DNA of 64,000 nt from Oopsacas minuta (Eukaryota; Porifera; Hexactinellida; Lyssacinosida; Leucopsacidae). Where the stretch lies: assembly GCA_024704765.1 (NCBI GenBank), contig JAKMXF010000310.1, forward strand, positions 124,001-188,000, in the 5' to 3' direction. Below the pieces are notes generated by a model. The model ran no database searches, was not told the origin of the DNA, and was given only the letters and a program-made list of their open reading frames with translations. This document shows, in pieces, positions 1 through 11,211 of this stretch. How positions within the stretch are numbered: the first letter of the stretch is position 1; the number at the start of each line of letters is the position of its first letter. A program made the translations under genes and the position numbers.

Positions 1-1
1 T

Positions 2-949
2 AATCTAACTTGTCTGATAACGTAGTGCCTACATATACAGAGGAGTATCCTAATGAACCACAGTCTCCATATTTATCTAAGTTTCCCGCCTATTTCCGAT
101 GATTATGAATTCTCAATATCAGATATAGTTCCACCTGGCACAATTCTCGATGATATAGAATATTCTACTAATGTTGAAACCCCAACATCAGGTATCTCAG
201 TAATTCTGGAGAATCAAATTAGAGCAATTGAATCAGATAATTATATTCCTGAGACATAGTTTCCCATGAGACGACTATCTAGTAGTTCATCCATAGTGTC
301 AAATATAAGTCCAACCAATTCAACTAACTTACTCTGTGCTGTATGTCAAAATGAAACAAGTAGAGTACACTCTTGCCCTGGGTGTAGTCGTTTCGTCCAC
401 GTACCTTGCGGAATTCTACAAGGGGAAGAGGGATTTGGGAGTTCAGTGTGGTGTCAAGGTTGTTTTCTCAAAGAAAAGAGTACAATTACCATCATTTAAG
501 AAAAGGAATAAAAAGAAATTAAGAAACACTATATGATCGTATGCTAAAGTCAAGTGGGAAAAATTCCAAACCAGCTGAAATCGGTGATACTGTGCTTATA
601 CCCATTTCTCAACCTGATAAGATAGTTCGATTGGACCACGCAATCTTATGGGTCATATCATCGACGGACAGGATTCTGTTTATACTGTAGCTACATCACA
701 TGGCACTATTTCCTCTGGCTATGCAAGGAATCAGTTGATGTTTGTCCATTCAGAATCAGTGCAAATGAGTCTTGCCATACTTCTATAGTTAGTCAAACGG
801 AAGCAATGCAAAATGCTTCTCTGGGCCTCAGTGATTCAGCATGTAGATGTAAGCACTGTAAAACACTAAGGTACCCTTGCAAGAAATCAGGTAGAAGTTG
901 CAACACTAAATGCCATAAGGGTCACACTTGTTTTAACAAGTTCGCATAA
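2..949 (+). pseudogene. Degenerate 3' end of a Ginger/KRBA2-type integrase transposon
   Basis: Broken C-terminal part of a transposon integrase. At about 320-460 there is a small Cys/His finger (CAVCQNE, then HSCPGCSRFVHVPCG and WCQGC). After a change of frame comes DRMLKSSGKN and AEIGDTVLIPI (about 530-620). After another shift near 645 come GHIIDGQDSVYTVAT and YARNQLM. The end is a cysteine-rich tail, CRCKHCKTLRYPCKK, with stop TAA at 947-949. This order of finger, basic linker, short beta domain and Cys-rich tail is what I know from the C-terminus of Ginger-like, KRAB-A-domain-containing-2-like integrases. There is an in-frame stop at 257-259 and at least two frameshifts, so it is not functional. 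The catalytic integrase core would lie left of the window. Confidence 0.7.
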
Positions 950-2741
950 CATACTACTAGCAGAGAGAATAGTCATTACGTATAACACAAGTCATTACTT
1001 AATATTTTTTAGAACTTTCAAATTGCCAAATCATTAGTTTATAATTAGAATAAAATAAAGATTTATTGCTCAGTCTCAAAAATTATTTTAAATTGGATAA
1101 TACAGACACTTCGCTACACGAGTAGTCAAGCAGATTATAAATAATTTAGTGTATTGGACGATTTGGAATTATTATGTGGTAATGGTGTATCGCTAATTAT
1201 ATTATTTAATAAACAACCAGAAGAGAACATTTTATTATGGCATGACCATGCACCAGTGTGCACACGTGCACACCAAGCACGTCCATAAACTGCACATTCT
1301 TAAAACTGTCCACTATGGGTAGGGTATTTAATTCCAATCCCGGGATTAGTACCACGCATTACAAAAATAATACATTGTTTGTGGCTGTTGTTATACAAAA
1401 ATAACAACAACTACAAACAATTTTAAAAGTGATGAGCAGTATTTTGTAGTCTACTCTAGCTGTGACAGGTAACCAATGTAATTTTTTTAGTATTGAAGTT
1501 ATGTGGTCTCGCTCTTAGCTGCAGCATTTTGTATACTCTGTAGTCTATTCAGTTCTTGTGATGGTAATCCAAAAAGTATAATAATACACTAGTCTATTCG
1601 GCTGGAGATGTATGCATGAACTAATCTCTGAACAGAAGACTTGTGCAAATATTTGTGTAGAGTTCCAATCCGATTTAGGGCAAGTGATGCCACACTGCAT
1701 TTTCTACTTATATGAAATATCATCCGTACCGTGTTTATCCCAAATATCATCAAGATTTAGAGCCAAGTCTACTGGATATATAACAGAAGATCCAAACATA
1801 ATGGGGAAGGTAGGATAGAGTGATCGAGATTGGGGAGTTAAATAAATAAAGTTAGTCTTATTTGGATTTTAGTAAGTTTATTATCAATAAACCAATTCTC
1901 AGAGTAGACAAACAGGTTTCTAATCGGATCTTGGCTTCTTCTGTTGCTGATGGTTGCTGACTATATTTGAAAGATATTCGACTTCTTTTTGGTGGTAAGT
2001 TTGTTGAATATACGTATAATACTTACAGATTTAGCATTATTCCTTAATCCTTATCCTATCTTTTATCCAACATTTTTTGTATGCTTAGCCCAAAGTATTG
2101 CAACTTTGAGTCTACAACAAAACAACATTATAAAAACTTATCAAAGATTTACTCACACTTTTATGGAATATATAACATATTTACAGAACACTAAAGTTTC
2201 GAGCAAATTTATCCTTCTGTGTTGGATAAATTCTCTTGAAATTATCAAAGAATATATTCATCTACAACAGCTGTACTTGAAAGATATTCATCAATATAGT
2301 TAGCAATTTGCTTCTTAACCGTAGCCAGTAGGATAGGATGATGAGATTCTGTTGTCTAGGTTCTGTAACCAACTCGAACCCTTCGTTCTTTTATTTATCC
2401 GCAAAGTTCTTGATCGATTACTTTTAAAATATTGTAAAATATTCCATACTAGCCTGAAACAAGTCAGATTTTCAAATTATATTTTACAAATGTCCCCCAA
2501 GCCCTCCAGGACTATGCTTATGACTTGTGGCACCTTGACTACTAGAGGTAAGATCTTGTAAGTTGTAATGCAATCTATAAATTAAGCTAGCAAAACTAGA
2601 AATACATGAGCGATATTGGAGATATTATGAGTAAGTATAAATCCTCGGCTTAATTGTGCTTGAATAGTATAGAAGCAATAATTATACTATATTTATTTGC
2701 TGAGATTTATACAGAATTTTTGTTGTACCATTAATTATAGA
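950..2741. other. Intergenic AT-rich DNA, no gene recognised
   Basis: Short open frames at 1612-1818, 1989-2303 and 2352-2561 have no recognisable domain, and low-complexity translations explain them. I see no transposon ends with clear target duplications here. Confidence 0.5.
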
Positions 2742-3536
2742 ATGTTACCTAAAAAATTATGTAACATAATCGCGATGATTCACACCCTTCCACTCCCTGG
2801 TTCACCTCTCTACAGAAGATCCCTTGATAAGATAATATCACAAGCTAGTAAAGAAGCTGAGATATACTGCAAACATGGCGTGGATTGCTTAATGGTTGAG
2901 AACATGCATGATAGACCTTACTTACATACTAAAGTTTCACCTGAGACTGTATCAGCTATGACTAGAATATGCTTAGCAATAAAATCTAGAATTGGTTCTG
3001 CTATTCCTATGGGAATACAAGTTCTATCTGCAGCTAATAAGGAAGCATTAGCTATAGCTAAGTGTTGTGAATTGCAATTTATACGAGCGGAGGGATTCGT
3101 GTACTCTCATGTAGCAGATGAAGGATGGACTGATTCGTGTGCAGCTAGTCTACTGAGATATAGACAAGTTATAGGAGCAGAGAATATTCAAATATACACT
3201 GACATTAAGAAGAAACATGCGTCACATGCTGTCACACATGATTTAGATATCGTTGAGGTTGCAAAGGGTGCAGAGTTTTTCTTGAGTGACGGTTTGATTT
3301 TAACAGGTATCTCAACCGGACAACCAGCTTCAGTAGAAGAATTTGAGAAATTGAGAGCATATTCAAATTTACCTATCTTTATTGGCAGTGGGGTTAATCA
3401 AGTGAATATTTCGTTATTCGAGAAGGCAACAGGTCTCATTGTAGGCTCTCATTTCAAGAAAGATGGAGTTTGGTATAACGAAGTGGATGAGGGTAGAGTT
3501 CGAGAATTTATGAAGATAGCGAAAACTTTAGACTAA
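2742..3536 (+). CDS. BtpA-family protein (TIM-barrel-like)
   Basis: Intronless gene of 264 codons. I start at the ATG at 2742 because it is followed immediately by the family opening (IAMIHTLPLPGSPLY, like the BtpA signature M-[VI]-H-x-x-P-L-P-G-[ST]-P). An upstream TTG at 2697 in the same frame is not needed. Other family blocks are DCLMVENMHDRPY, PMGIQVLSAANKEAL, FIRAEGFVYSHVADEG, DGLILTGISTGQPA and LPIFIGSGVN near the C-terminus. BtpA proteins occur in cyanobacteria, where one is needed for photosystem I accumulation, and in archaea and some animals (for example nematode F13E9.13). The animal role is not established; a sugar or nucleoside-related TIM-barrel activity is only a guess. The length is typical of the family and no breaks are seen. 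Confidence 0.85.
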   Translation: MLPKKLCNIIAMIHTLPLPGSPLYRRSLDKIISQASKEAEIYCKHGVDCLMVENMHDRPYLHTKVSPETVSAMTRICLAIKSRIGSAIPMGIQVLSAANKEALAIAKCCELQFIRAEGFVYSHVADEGWTDSCAASLLRYRQVIGAENIQIYTDIKKKHASHAVTHDLDIVEVAKGAEFFLSDGLILTGISTGQPASVEEFEKLRAYSNLPIFIGSGVNQVNISLFEKATGLIVGSHFKKDGVWYNEVDEGRVREFMKIAKTLD

Positions 3537-3756
3537 TCACTTAGTAGTATATGACTTATATAATATTTTTTGAACAGAAAACTAATATCCCGTATATATA
3601 TGCGTCATGCTCGTACTTTTTGCCTACTCATTCTACCGTCCGAAGGATATGAGTTAGGGCCATGAACCTGGTCAATGAGGGCGTGGCCTAATAGTCTGAC
3701 ACCCAAGACATATATGATGAAAGTTGGATAATATCTAACAAAGTATCCCTTATACC

Positions 3757-4245
3757 AGGGGCGTAGATCCGTAATTTTTCTGGGGGGATGGAGAATTTAA
3801 AACTAGCACTTTTCTACATATGACAAATATGAATATGCCATAATCGTAGTCATTAAACTTCCTACCTCGACAAAAAGATAGATACACAATAATAAAAACA
3901 GCTAAGAACAGATCATAGTATATATAAAATATAATTTATACTTGGTAGTGTGAAGAGAACCTATTGATTTAATATATCTAGATTAAAGTATAAATTATTC
4001 GAAATTGTCAAATATTTTCGACGTATTTCACTTCTCGTTGAAAACTCTTTTGCTAGTGTAGCGATATTTATTCTATCAAGAATTTCTTTGTGAACATTAC
4101 ATACACATACTGAATTCAAACGTTTCTGGGTCATTGAATTCCTGAGCCGTCTTTATTTGAGAGCAAAAATAATGTAGACGTATCTCAAAAGTTAAAATGT
4201 AGGAGGGGTGATTACATAGAGCATCCCCCGGGATCTACGCCCCTG
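3757..4245. mobile_element. Non-autonomous hAT-type element (MITE), 489 bp
   Basis: Perfect 15-bp terminal inverted repeats, CAGGGGCGTAGATCC at 3757-3771 and its reverse complement at 4231-4245, are flanked by an exact 8-bp duplication CCTTATAC (3749-3756 and 4246-4253). CAGGG-type ends plus 8-bp duplications are diagnostic of hAT elements. No transposase frame is present. Confidence 0.93.
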
Positions 4246-4291
4246 CCTTATACGAAGTACAGGATAAGAGACAGTATATTTACGATTATTG

Positions 4292-4331
4292 ACCGAATTT
4301 TTGCATTCCTAGACAAATGCAAAAATTCGGT
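4292..4331. repeat. Perfect 16-bp inverted repeat (hairpin)
   Basis: ACCGAATTTTTGCATT (4292-4307), an 8-nt spacer, then the exact reverse complement (4316-4331). The stem is too short for a typical animal pre-miRNA. It may be a remnant of a palindromic element. Confidence 0.75.
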
Positions 4332-4376
4332 AATTGCTAAGTACTGTGATTATATTTTGTGTTCTTGGTTAATATT

Positions 4377-4506
4377 CAGGGTTGTCGTGGGAATGGGATG
4401 GAAATGGGAATCGTAGTTATCCAATGGGAATTCTGGAATTCCTTATGAAATCCTGTGGGAATTGGATGGGAATGGGAATTGAAATTCCTTTCCCACGGCA
4501 ACCCTG
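4377..4506. mobile_element. Short hAT-type MITE, 130 bp
   Basis: Ends CAGGGTTGTCGTGGGAA at left and TTCCCACGGCAACCCTG at right are inverted repeats with small mismatches. They are flanked by an exact 8-bp duplication TTAATATT (4369-4376 and 4507-4514). The interior is a run of GGGAATGGGAAT-like words. Confidence 0.92.
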
Positions 4507-4881
4507 TTAATATTTATGGACTCATAGCATTAACAATACAAAACTTGAGTTTGTACGTTAGAACGGCTAAATAACTTATTGGTATACAACATGTATATAG
4601 GGCAAGTTTCCCCCAAGTGATTATTATTGATAAACCTAGTCTGGACCTACGACCCGTCGACAAGAAAGAATGAAAGTTGGATTTTTGTTGTTTGGTTGTT
4701 AATGTGATAATTATTAAAATAAATCAGGAAGTACTCTTACATATAAAGCAAATGAACACCTTGTCCAATTCTGTACACCGATTGTGGAAATATTTGTGAC
4801 AGTTAATGCATTGTGTGAGCATGGTCAGTAGAGCTAATGAGCTCATTGTATTGAGGATGTTCATTGGGTAGAGTGAACAAT

Positions 4882-5110
4882 CTATATTATTGAATCTCAA
4901 TTATTGTTCGTTTGTCCGTTGTCAAGGAAAGAATTTACGGTATGCAATTTTGAAATTGTCGCATAACTATGTATTTATCGTGTTTATCAAAGAGGTGAAT
5001 AGAATTCAATAAAACTTCACTAAACATATCGAACATGCTGAATCCGATTTCACACTTTTGGATTATTCATATGTAAATTATTGTTGTTTTTATGAAATTA
5101 AAGTAAGCAA
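4882..5110 (+). mobile_element. Helitron-like repeat copy, 5' portion
   Basis: It begins after A with TCTATATTATTGAATC, continues through TTGTTCGTTTGTCCGTTGTC, and matches by eye the repeats at 39162-39692 (-), 56740-57119 (-) and 58108-58475 (+). Start sequences of the form TCTATA and the absence of inverted ends or target duplication suggest a non-autonomous Helitron. Short GC-rich hairpins at about 5290-5330 may belong to its 3' end. Confidence 0.5.
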
Positions 5111-5839
5111 ATTAGCAAAATCTCAAAATGAACTTACAGGCGTGCTCTAAAGGGTTACTTACGGAGTTGAACTTACAAAATAATTCAATTTATATATGCC
5201 ATATACGTATATTTGTGCATTACATTGTTCTAAATGAATCTATAATATATTACTCAGAGGAGTCGTCAATTTGGAGAATAATGGATACCTCGAGGCGCAA
5301 TGCGCCGAGTTCATCGCGAAGCGACGATCCAAAGGCTCGTTTATATATTAAGTTTTCACGTGCACGCAGTACGTGGAGCATTCCTTATACCAATCCAATA
5401 GAAATTCTGAACCACACTTAGAAGAGTGTCATAAATTGCAAAAATCCTCCACTTACAACAAATATTCTCGCTAATTCCATATATATCTCATTCAACACAA
5501 CTAACAGGTAGCCAAAGATCTGCGCAACACTGGCAAGCATTACCAACACTACACTAACCCAATGTAAATTCTGAACTCCACTTAAAAAGTGCAATAAAAT
5601 GCAATATTACATACAGCACTTACAACCAATATTCTCGCTAATCTATAAATAATACCACCCAGCCAAGCATACATAATCGACCCAATGAGATGCTCATTAG
5701 TCATTAGCTGTAGCATGCTCATTACAGTCATTATTCTGGGTGACGGCTGGCCCTCTGACACCGTTTCGTGAAATTAGGAATGCTAATTGTAATGTGATAA
5801 ACTGCTACTACTACTTTATAATCATCTATTTAAATTAGA
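5111..5839. other. Intergenic, no gene recognised
   Basis: It contains GC-rich small hairpins near 5290-5330 (GGCGCAATGCGCC, ATCGCGAAGCGACGAT), unlike the AT-rich surroundings, and AT-rich sequence up to the pICln start. Confidence 0.4.
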
Positions 5840-6535
5840 ATGAGTGAGGAGGAAATTATACTACTATCTTGTCCCAACACTACTATGTATGTAGGAGGAG
5901 GATTTGTGGGTACAGGACTACTCTCCGTAAGAGAAGACTACATAACCTGGGAGAGTGAATTGATGGATACAAGAGTACTCCAATACACAAGACTGTCTAT
6001 GCACGCCGTGTCTAGAGACCTGACACAGTTCCCTCACCCCTGTATTCTATGTCTACTGAACAGAAGTGATGACTCAGGTGATGGAGAGTTGGATGAAGAC
6101 CCGCTGGAAGAAGTACGATTTGTTCCTGAACAAAATTCTCAACTACAGACCATCTACTCAGCGATAGCAGAGGGACAAAATCTCCATCCAGACCCTGAAG
6201 ACGGCTCCTCAGGAGATGAGATGTTAGAAACAGCTGGAGACAGTTTAGGAACAGAAAATACACAAGAAATAACAGCTGATCATCACTACCAGCCTATTCA
6301 TATGAGCGATGGAATGCAGGGGGTGTTCACGAGCCTTGATGAAGTAGCACATTTGACACCTGAAGGACTTGAGCTTCTAAACAAACTAGACGGGATGTTG
6401 TTATCACCTAAAGATATGAATAATAACTATTTACAAGAACCTGTGTCTGGAAATGTTGGCTCTCTGGATACCAGTGAGATAGGTTGTGAAATAGAGGAAG
6501 GACAGTTTGATGACGTCACATTAATGGATGCATAA
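5840..6535 (+). CDS. CLNS1A: Methylosome subunit pICln
   Basis: Intronless, 231 aa. pICln is a chaperone of the PRMT5 methylosome. It binds Sm proteins in the cytosol and holds them in a ring intermediate before SMN loads them onto snRNA. The N-terminal half is the PH-like fold: TTMYVGGGFVGTGLLSV, then YITWESE, then YTRLSMHAVSRD, which matches the family's alternating strands. The C-terminal half is acidic, as expected (SDDSGDGELDEDPLEE, EDGSSGDEM, and the tail EIEEGQFDDV that resembles the conserved C-terminal Sm-protein mimic). The length is close to the vertebrate protein. VPS36 follows on the same strand 614 bp downstream, which is too far for an operon claim. Confidence 0.93.
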   Translation: MSEEEIILLSCPNTTMYVGGGFVGTGLLSVREDYITWESELMDTRVLQYTRLSMHAVSRDLTQFPHPCILCLLNRSDDSGDGELDEDPLEEVRFVPEQNSQLQTIYSAIAEGQNLHPDPEDGSSGDEMLETAGDSLGTENTQEITADHHYQPIHMSDGMQGVFTSLDEVAHLTPEGLELLNKLDGMLLSPKDMNNNYLQEPVSGNVGSLDTSEIGCEIEEGQFDDVTLMDA

Positions 6536-7149
6536 CTATTTTATATAAATTATTTGTAGTAAATCAATTGCAGGAATTAAGTGCTATCCGTCAAGTTATA
6601 ATACCTTTGAGTAATCGGTTTTGCAAAAAAGGGAGTCTGACCTTACAACGAATGTATAGAATTGTTATAATTATAAATATTCCGCTCTTAGTACATGGCG
6701 CATGACAGTAGTAGCAAAAATCCCATATCCTTTTGGATTTTCTATTCGAAAAACTAATCAGCGATTAAATTTTGTTTCCCTGTAATACAAATTATGGTAT
6801 TCCACTAGACTGTGATTTCTGTGTGGTGATTTAACTGTCTTCACATTACTACATTTTTTGTCAAAATATTGATTTTATCTGTGTAGGTGGACTTTTTGGT
6901 TAATTGTCCCGTTTTTTCCCGACATTTGCTTTAGGCTATATCATAAACTAAGACTAGTGCTATTCGAAACGGCATTGTTGGCTTACTTTGTTATTCGATT
7001 ATTCGAAAGAAATTATTTCTTTTGAAATTTCCATTAACTTACATATAACATACAAAGAAAGATTTTGAATGATGGTATAAATAATGTATTTAACGTCTTG
7101 TTCCTTTTAATCATCTTTTTGTTTGTTACTAATCCTTGCTAGCATCTGG
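6536..7149. other. Intergenic between CLNS1A and VPS36
   Basis: AT-rich; nothing recognised. It probably holds the CLNS1A 3' UTR and the VPS36 promoter. Confidence 0.5.
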
Positions 7150-8253
7150 ATGGATCGCTTCCAATGGTGTGACAGTGCTAAGCTTCTTCCAGGAGAAGTT
7201 ATATCTTTATCAAAAGATCAGATAAAGTTATACGACGGTGATGATGAGAGCAATTTCCAGCCAGGACTCTTGCAACTTACGTCACATCGTCTGTTATTCC
7301 ATGATTCAGGTGGTTCCTTATTAGCCCTCAGTTTAGCCCTGCTACGTGACCATAAGGAGACAGGAGGAGGACTCACTCGCAGTCCTAAGATCGAACTCTA
7401 CCTGCTCCCCAGACCTCAGGGACAACCTCTTGGTCCTATAGCTCGTAGCAGATACGATATGGTTAAGCTATCCTTCAGGAAGGGGGGGTGTACTGAATTC
7501 TGTTCTGCTCTTAAGACAGAGCTGAGTAACAAGAATTGGGAGCGTGTTACAGCAGGACCTGCCCGTGGGATATCCGGTATAGAGAGGAAGTTGGAGCAGA
7601 AACGACAGGATGCTGGTAGAGACATAAATGTAGCGTTTAAGGATCTAAAAGCTCTTATGGACAAGGCTCAAGAGATGGTATCACTGATTAATACATTTGC
7701 TACTCGTATGGAACAATCAAAAGGCTCAGTAGTAGAGGATGAGACTATAAAGCTAAAATCTGTACTACTCAGTGTAGGTATAGATAATCCTGTTACTAAA
7801 TCTAGTCACGGGTCTACTACTGTGTATCATCAGGAATTAGCTCGTGAGCTGTCTAAGTTCTTGGTTAAATTGCTTCCTGGTGAGAACGGGATTATAACGC
7901 TAGCTGACCTCTATTGCAGGTTCAATAGGGCTAGGGGATTAGAGCTGGTCTCTCCTGATGATGTGTTTAACGCCTGTACCCTATTCGAACGGATGGGATT
8001 ACCTGTCAGATTGAAGAAGTTTGAATCAGGTGTCCTGTGTGTACTCGGAGCTTCACATAGTGAATCTGAAGTTGTGAAGCGAGTAGGAGATCTTGTCATG
8101 AAACACAAGTGTCTGTCAGTGCAAGAGTTATCTGCCTATCTTCATATATCTGTGTTACTAGCACAAGAACACATGCTATTAGCTGAGAGGGTGGGAGCTC
8201 TTTGTAGAGATGATAGTGTAGATGGACTCAAATTCTATACGAATAGGTTTTGA
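7150..8253 (+). CDS. VPS36: ESCRT-II subunit VPS36
   Basis: Intronless, 367 aa. VPS36 recruits ESCRT-II to endosomes and helps sort ubiquitinated cargo. The ATG at 7150 gives MDRFQWCDSAKLLPGE, the family N-terminus; in-frame codons upstream start only with TTG. An N-terminal GLUE (split PH) domain covers about residues 1-135 (LLQLTSHRLLFHD, then YDMVKLSFRKGG). It is followed by the linker GISGIERKLEQKRQ with a helical hairpin (DLKALMDKAQEMVSLINTFA) and two C-terminal winged-helix domains (HQELARELSKFLVKLLP onward, ending VDGLKFYTNRF). No NZF zinc fingers are inserted in the GLUE domain, as in animals and unlike budding yeast. No breaks are seen. Confidence 0.96.
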   Translation: MDRFQWCDSAKLLPGEVISLSKDQIKLYDGDDESNFQPGLLQLTSHRLLFHDSGGSLLALSLALLRDHKETGGGLTRSPKIELYLLPRPQGQPLGPIARSRYDMVKLSFRKGGCTEFCSALKTELSNKNWERVTAGPARGISGIERKLEQKRQDAGRDINVAFKDLKALMDKAQEMVSLINTFATRMEQSKGSVVEDETIKLKSVLLSVGIDNPVTKSSHGSTTVYHQELARELSKFLVKLLPGENGIITLADLYCRFNRARGLELVSPDDVFNACTLFERMGLPVRLKKFESGVLCVLGASHSESEVVKRVGDLVMKHKCLSVQELSAYLHISVLLAQEHMLLAERVGALCRDDSVDGLKFYTNRF

Positions 8254-8503
8254 TATTTGATTGTTAGGTTGTATGTTATTCTAATTAATAATTACTTTTA
8301 ATTGGGACACATTAATGTCAGGAAATATATCGCTAGCTACCCGAATAATTGAACAAAAATATTTTTGATTATCTCAATCAATTAATAACCCGTTTGAGAG
8401 AAAATTACATACTGACCGAGTTCTAGAATATATCACTTAACTCCCTTAACATATTAGAATTAGATTAACACAACGCCCAGAGGTGGGATACTACTAGTAA
8501 CTT

Positions 8504-11211
8504 ATGTGTGAAGCATCAGATACTGCAAAATTCAGGGATAAACATGCAAATAGAATTCTCCCTAACCTCTGGTCAAATGTTAGTGATTGGATACACACTC
8601 TAGAGGACAAGTATGCTGACTTAATATCCGAGGACCTGGAATGGACATCTAGGATGGAGGGAATAGTGAGAGCTGGTTCTTATATAATGACACTAGGTCA
8701 ATCTGAATTCATATCAGAGCTAGTATACTCTATTTCTAACGCAATGGTATTATTCAATGATTCTATCATTTTATCTGTTCTCAGAAGAAAGAGTAAACAG
8801 AATTTTCTTAAGAAAATTCTCTTCAAAACTCTTGCCATTCTTGAAACATTCCAAGTGTCCATTGAAATGATAACAAAGCGTTACCTAGGAGAGAGATTGA
8901 GATGGACAGTAATAACAATAATTTCCCTACTCAAATCTCTGTCAAGAGCTCTGCTAGTGTTCTATCTACGAGCTGGTGTATCTCATTGTCAAGTAGTTCA
9001 GCCTCTAGATAGACAGCTGTTCGTTAATAAACATCAAGTAGAAAGAGAGGTAGGTGATGGACCAGCTGTTACTAGTGCTGGTAAGGCTTGGATGGGAAAT
9101 AGGACTAATAAGGTTATCAGATCTGTACAAGATGGTATGTTGAGTATAGATATACTGATTCGTATTGTTTATTTCGGCCTTTTGGGATCGGTAACTTCTC
9201 CAAACGGAGGTGATGCCAATTATTTGACCACTTACGTATTTATGTTGTTTCTGTAATTCTGGTATATTTCATATAACCATGCATAGGACACACATAATAA
9301 TATCCGTTTACACGGAAAAAGATCGTAAAGAAAAGCTTCCAACATATGATTAGGTTACAAGGACGATTAGTTTAAAGAACCCCGATCTGTTACTACCGGT
9401 CTGTCGATTGGCATGTTTCTATCAAAATATTATCAACAGATCCTATAGCTATATTCGGTTTCGGTTTCGGAAACAGCCATAATGACTTATTTACCTAAAT
9501 TTGATATCTGGTTTGGTACAACTACTTCATACGATTCTATTAACAAAAAGTTTTTAGATGTTAACAGACCTTATGAGGAGTTGAAAGAGAGTCACTTACA
9601 CATTCGTGACCCAATGGGACCAGATGAAGTACCTTGGTCTATTCTAACTCAAAATCAGCTGTTAGCAGAGGGTATCAGTATTGTGAAGCCAATTGCACAC
9701 TGTATCCTCTTTTCAATAGAGCTTGAATCTCTTATTCGGGAAATTGTTTATTAATTATGTCAATCGGGGTAATATGCTAACTCCCAGAGTTTCCGCATAA
9801 ACTGATTCTACTTGAATTCTATTCCTGTATTTTGCTTTATTAAGTGCAAATACATACTCATAATTCACATAAGTGGTTCCAATGCTCATTAATCACATTT
9901 TCACACCTTTTGGTGAACATTTCAAAATTGTCATAGAGATTAGCTTCCACTTGTTAAATAGGTGTAAACAGGGACGTAGAATTTGATTAGTAAAATTCGA
10001 TTTTATCTTTCTTTACTAAAATGGATATTTAGTAGAATAATACAGTTTAATAATCCACTAAAATTATTTGGGTAAATTTATTTCGGCGCAGATGCTGATT
10101 GAGATTTTTTCACTTATTTGTTAATACAATGACTACAATCATATCTCTTATCTTGTTGTCTTGATTCTATGTGAATATTTCCTTAACATATACAGTGCTG
10201 TCAATGGCAGCATTTGGAGAAACTTCTATCAAATCTTGGTTCATCCCACTTACAATGGATATTATTAGGTACTTAATTACAATCTTTACTAGCACTGAAT
10301 ACGGAATTATAATTGATTACAGTACTGTTTAAGTTTCAAAATATTTTGTTAGGGTTAGTGAAAAGTATTGATACAATACTATAGGATCCAGGAGTGTGTA
10401 TGATATTTCGATATATTTCAGCTGTGTTCTGAGGGTCTGGCGTAGTTATATTATTCCTATTATCTGTATAGTTTGTATTTGATGGAGAGTGGAGGGACTA
10501 ACTTTCGTAAACGTGAATTACAAGAGTTGACGAAAAGAAAATTCAATTTTATATTCTATATAATGAGGTCTCCAGTCTATGACAAATACTTCAAGTAAGA
10601 TTGTGATTAATACTTTATAGTGATTCTGTATAGAAGTACACAACTACCTAAAGCATTGTATATGTATTATGGATGATATTATGGTCTCATGAATATGAAA
10701 CTGATAATTTCTAACTTTGAAAGAGAGAACGAAGCAATTGATAGATTTGGTCCTACCTTGGAACTATTTAAGTTTTGGCATAGCATGGTTTTGAACATAT
10801 AAAATTACCTCCTAGACTAATACCCCCAAAATACTCCGGTTGAGAATCATTATCTCTATTGAGTGGCCGTTACGAAACTTATGAAAAGTCCCTACAAATA
10901 TTATTAATTATAACAATAGCAATCAATGTATGACTTATCCCAATTTTAGTTATAATTCTATTGAATCTATTGATTATCTATGCTAGATCGAAGTTAATGA
11001 GCATCCTCGGGTACTTGGCTAACAGAATACCGCTATTTGGTAGATTAATAGGTATGTTATTTTATATGATTATATTATTATCCCCCACGTTACTATACTA
11101 GTCTCAGAGGAATGCAAGTAATTCAATAATTAATATATTCTATCTCTAGAACAATTCATACATTATATCCCTACTTGGCAGACAACCTATTTCTATGTGT
11201 GGGCTAGCTGA
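8504..11211 (+). CDS. PEX16: Peroxisomal membrane biogenesis protein PEX16 (6 exons)
   Basis: Exons 8504-9134, 9558-9701, 10196-10268, 10472-10594, 10987-11051 and 11150-11211 join in phase to 365 codons plus stop TGA. PEX16 is an integral membrane protein that acts with PEX3 and PEX19 to insert peroxisomal membrane proteins. Conserved blocks in order: ISELVYSISNAMVLFND, then GNRTNKVIRSVQD at the first junction, IVKPIAHLLSMAAFGE across junction 2, WFIPLTMDIISLYLM across junction 3, RKRELQELTKRKF with MRSPVYDKYF, LANRIPLFGRLI, and the C-terminal YIPTWQTTYFYVW. The junction phases agree and the joined peptide follows human PEX16 from end to end. The N-terminus is somewhat longer than in vertebrates. 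Intron borders are all GT-AG. Confidence 0.93.

Noticed and set aside
1989-2303. 104-codon frame with hydrophobic start upstream of the BtpA gene
   Set aside because: Low-complexity, AT-driven composition, no recognisable domain or splice context; not enough to call a gene.
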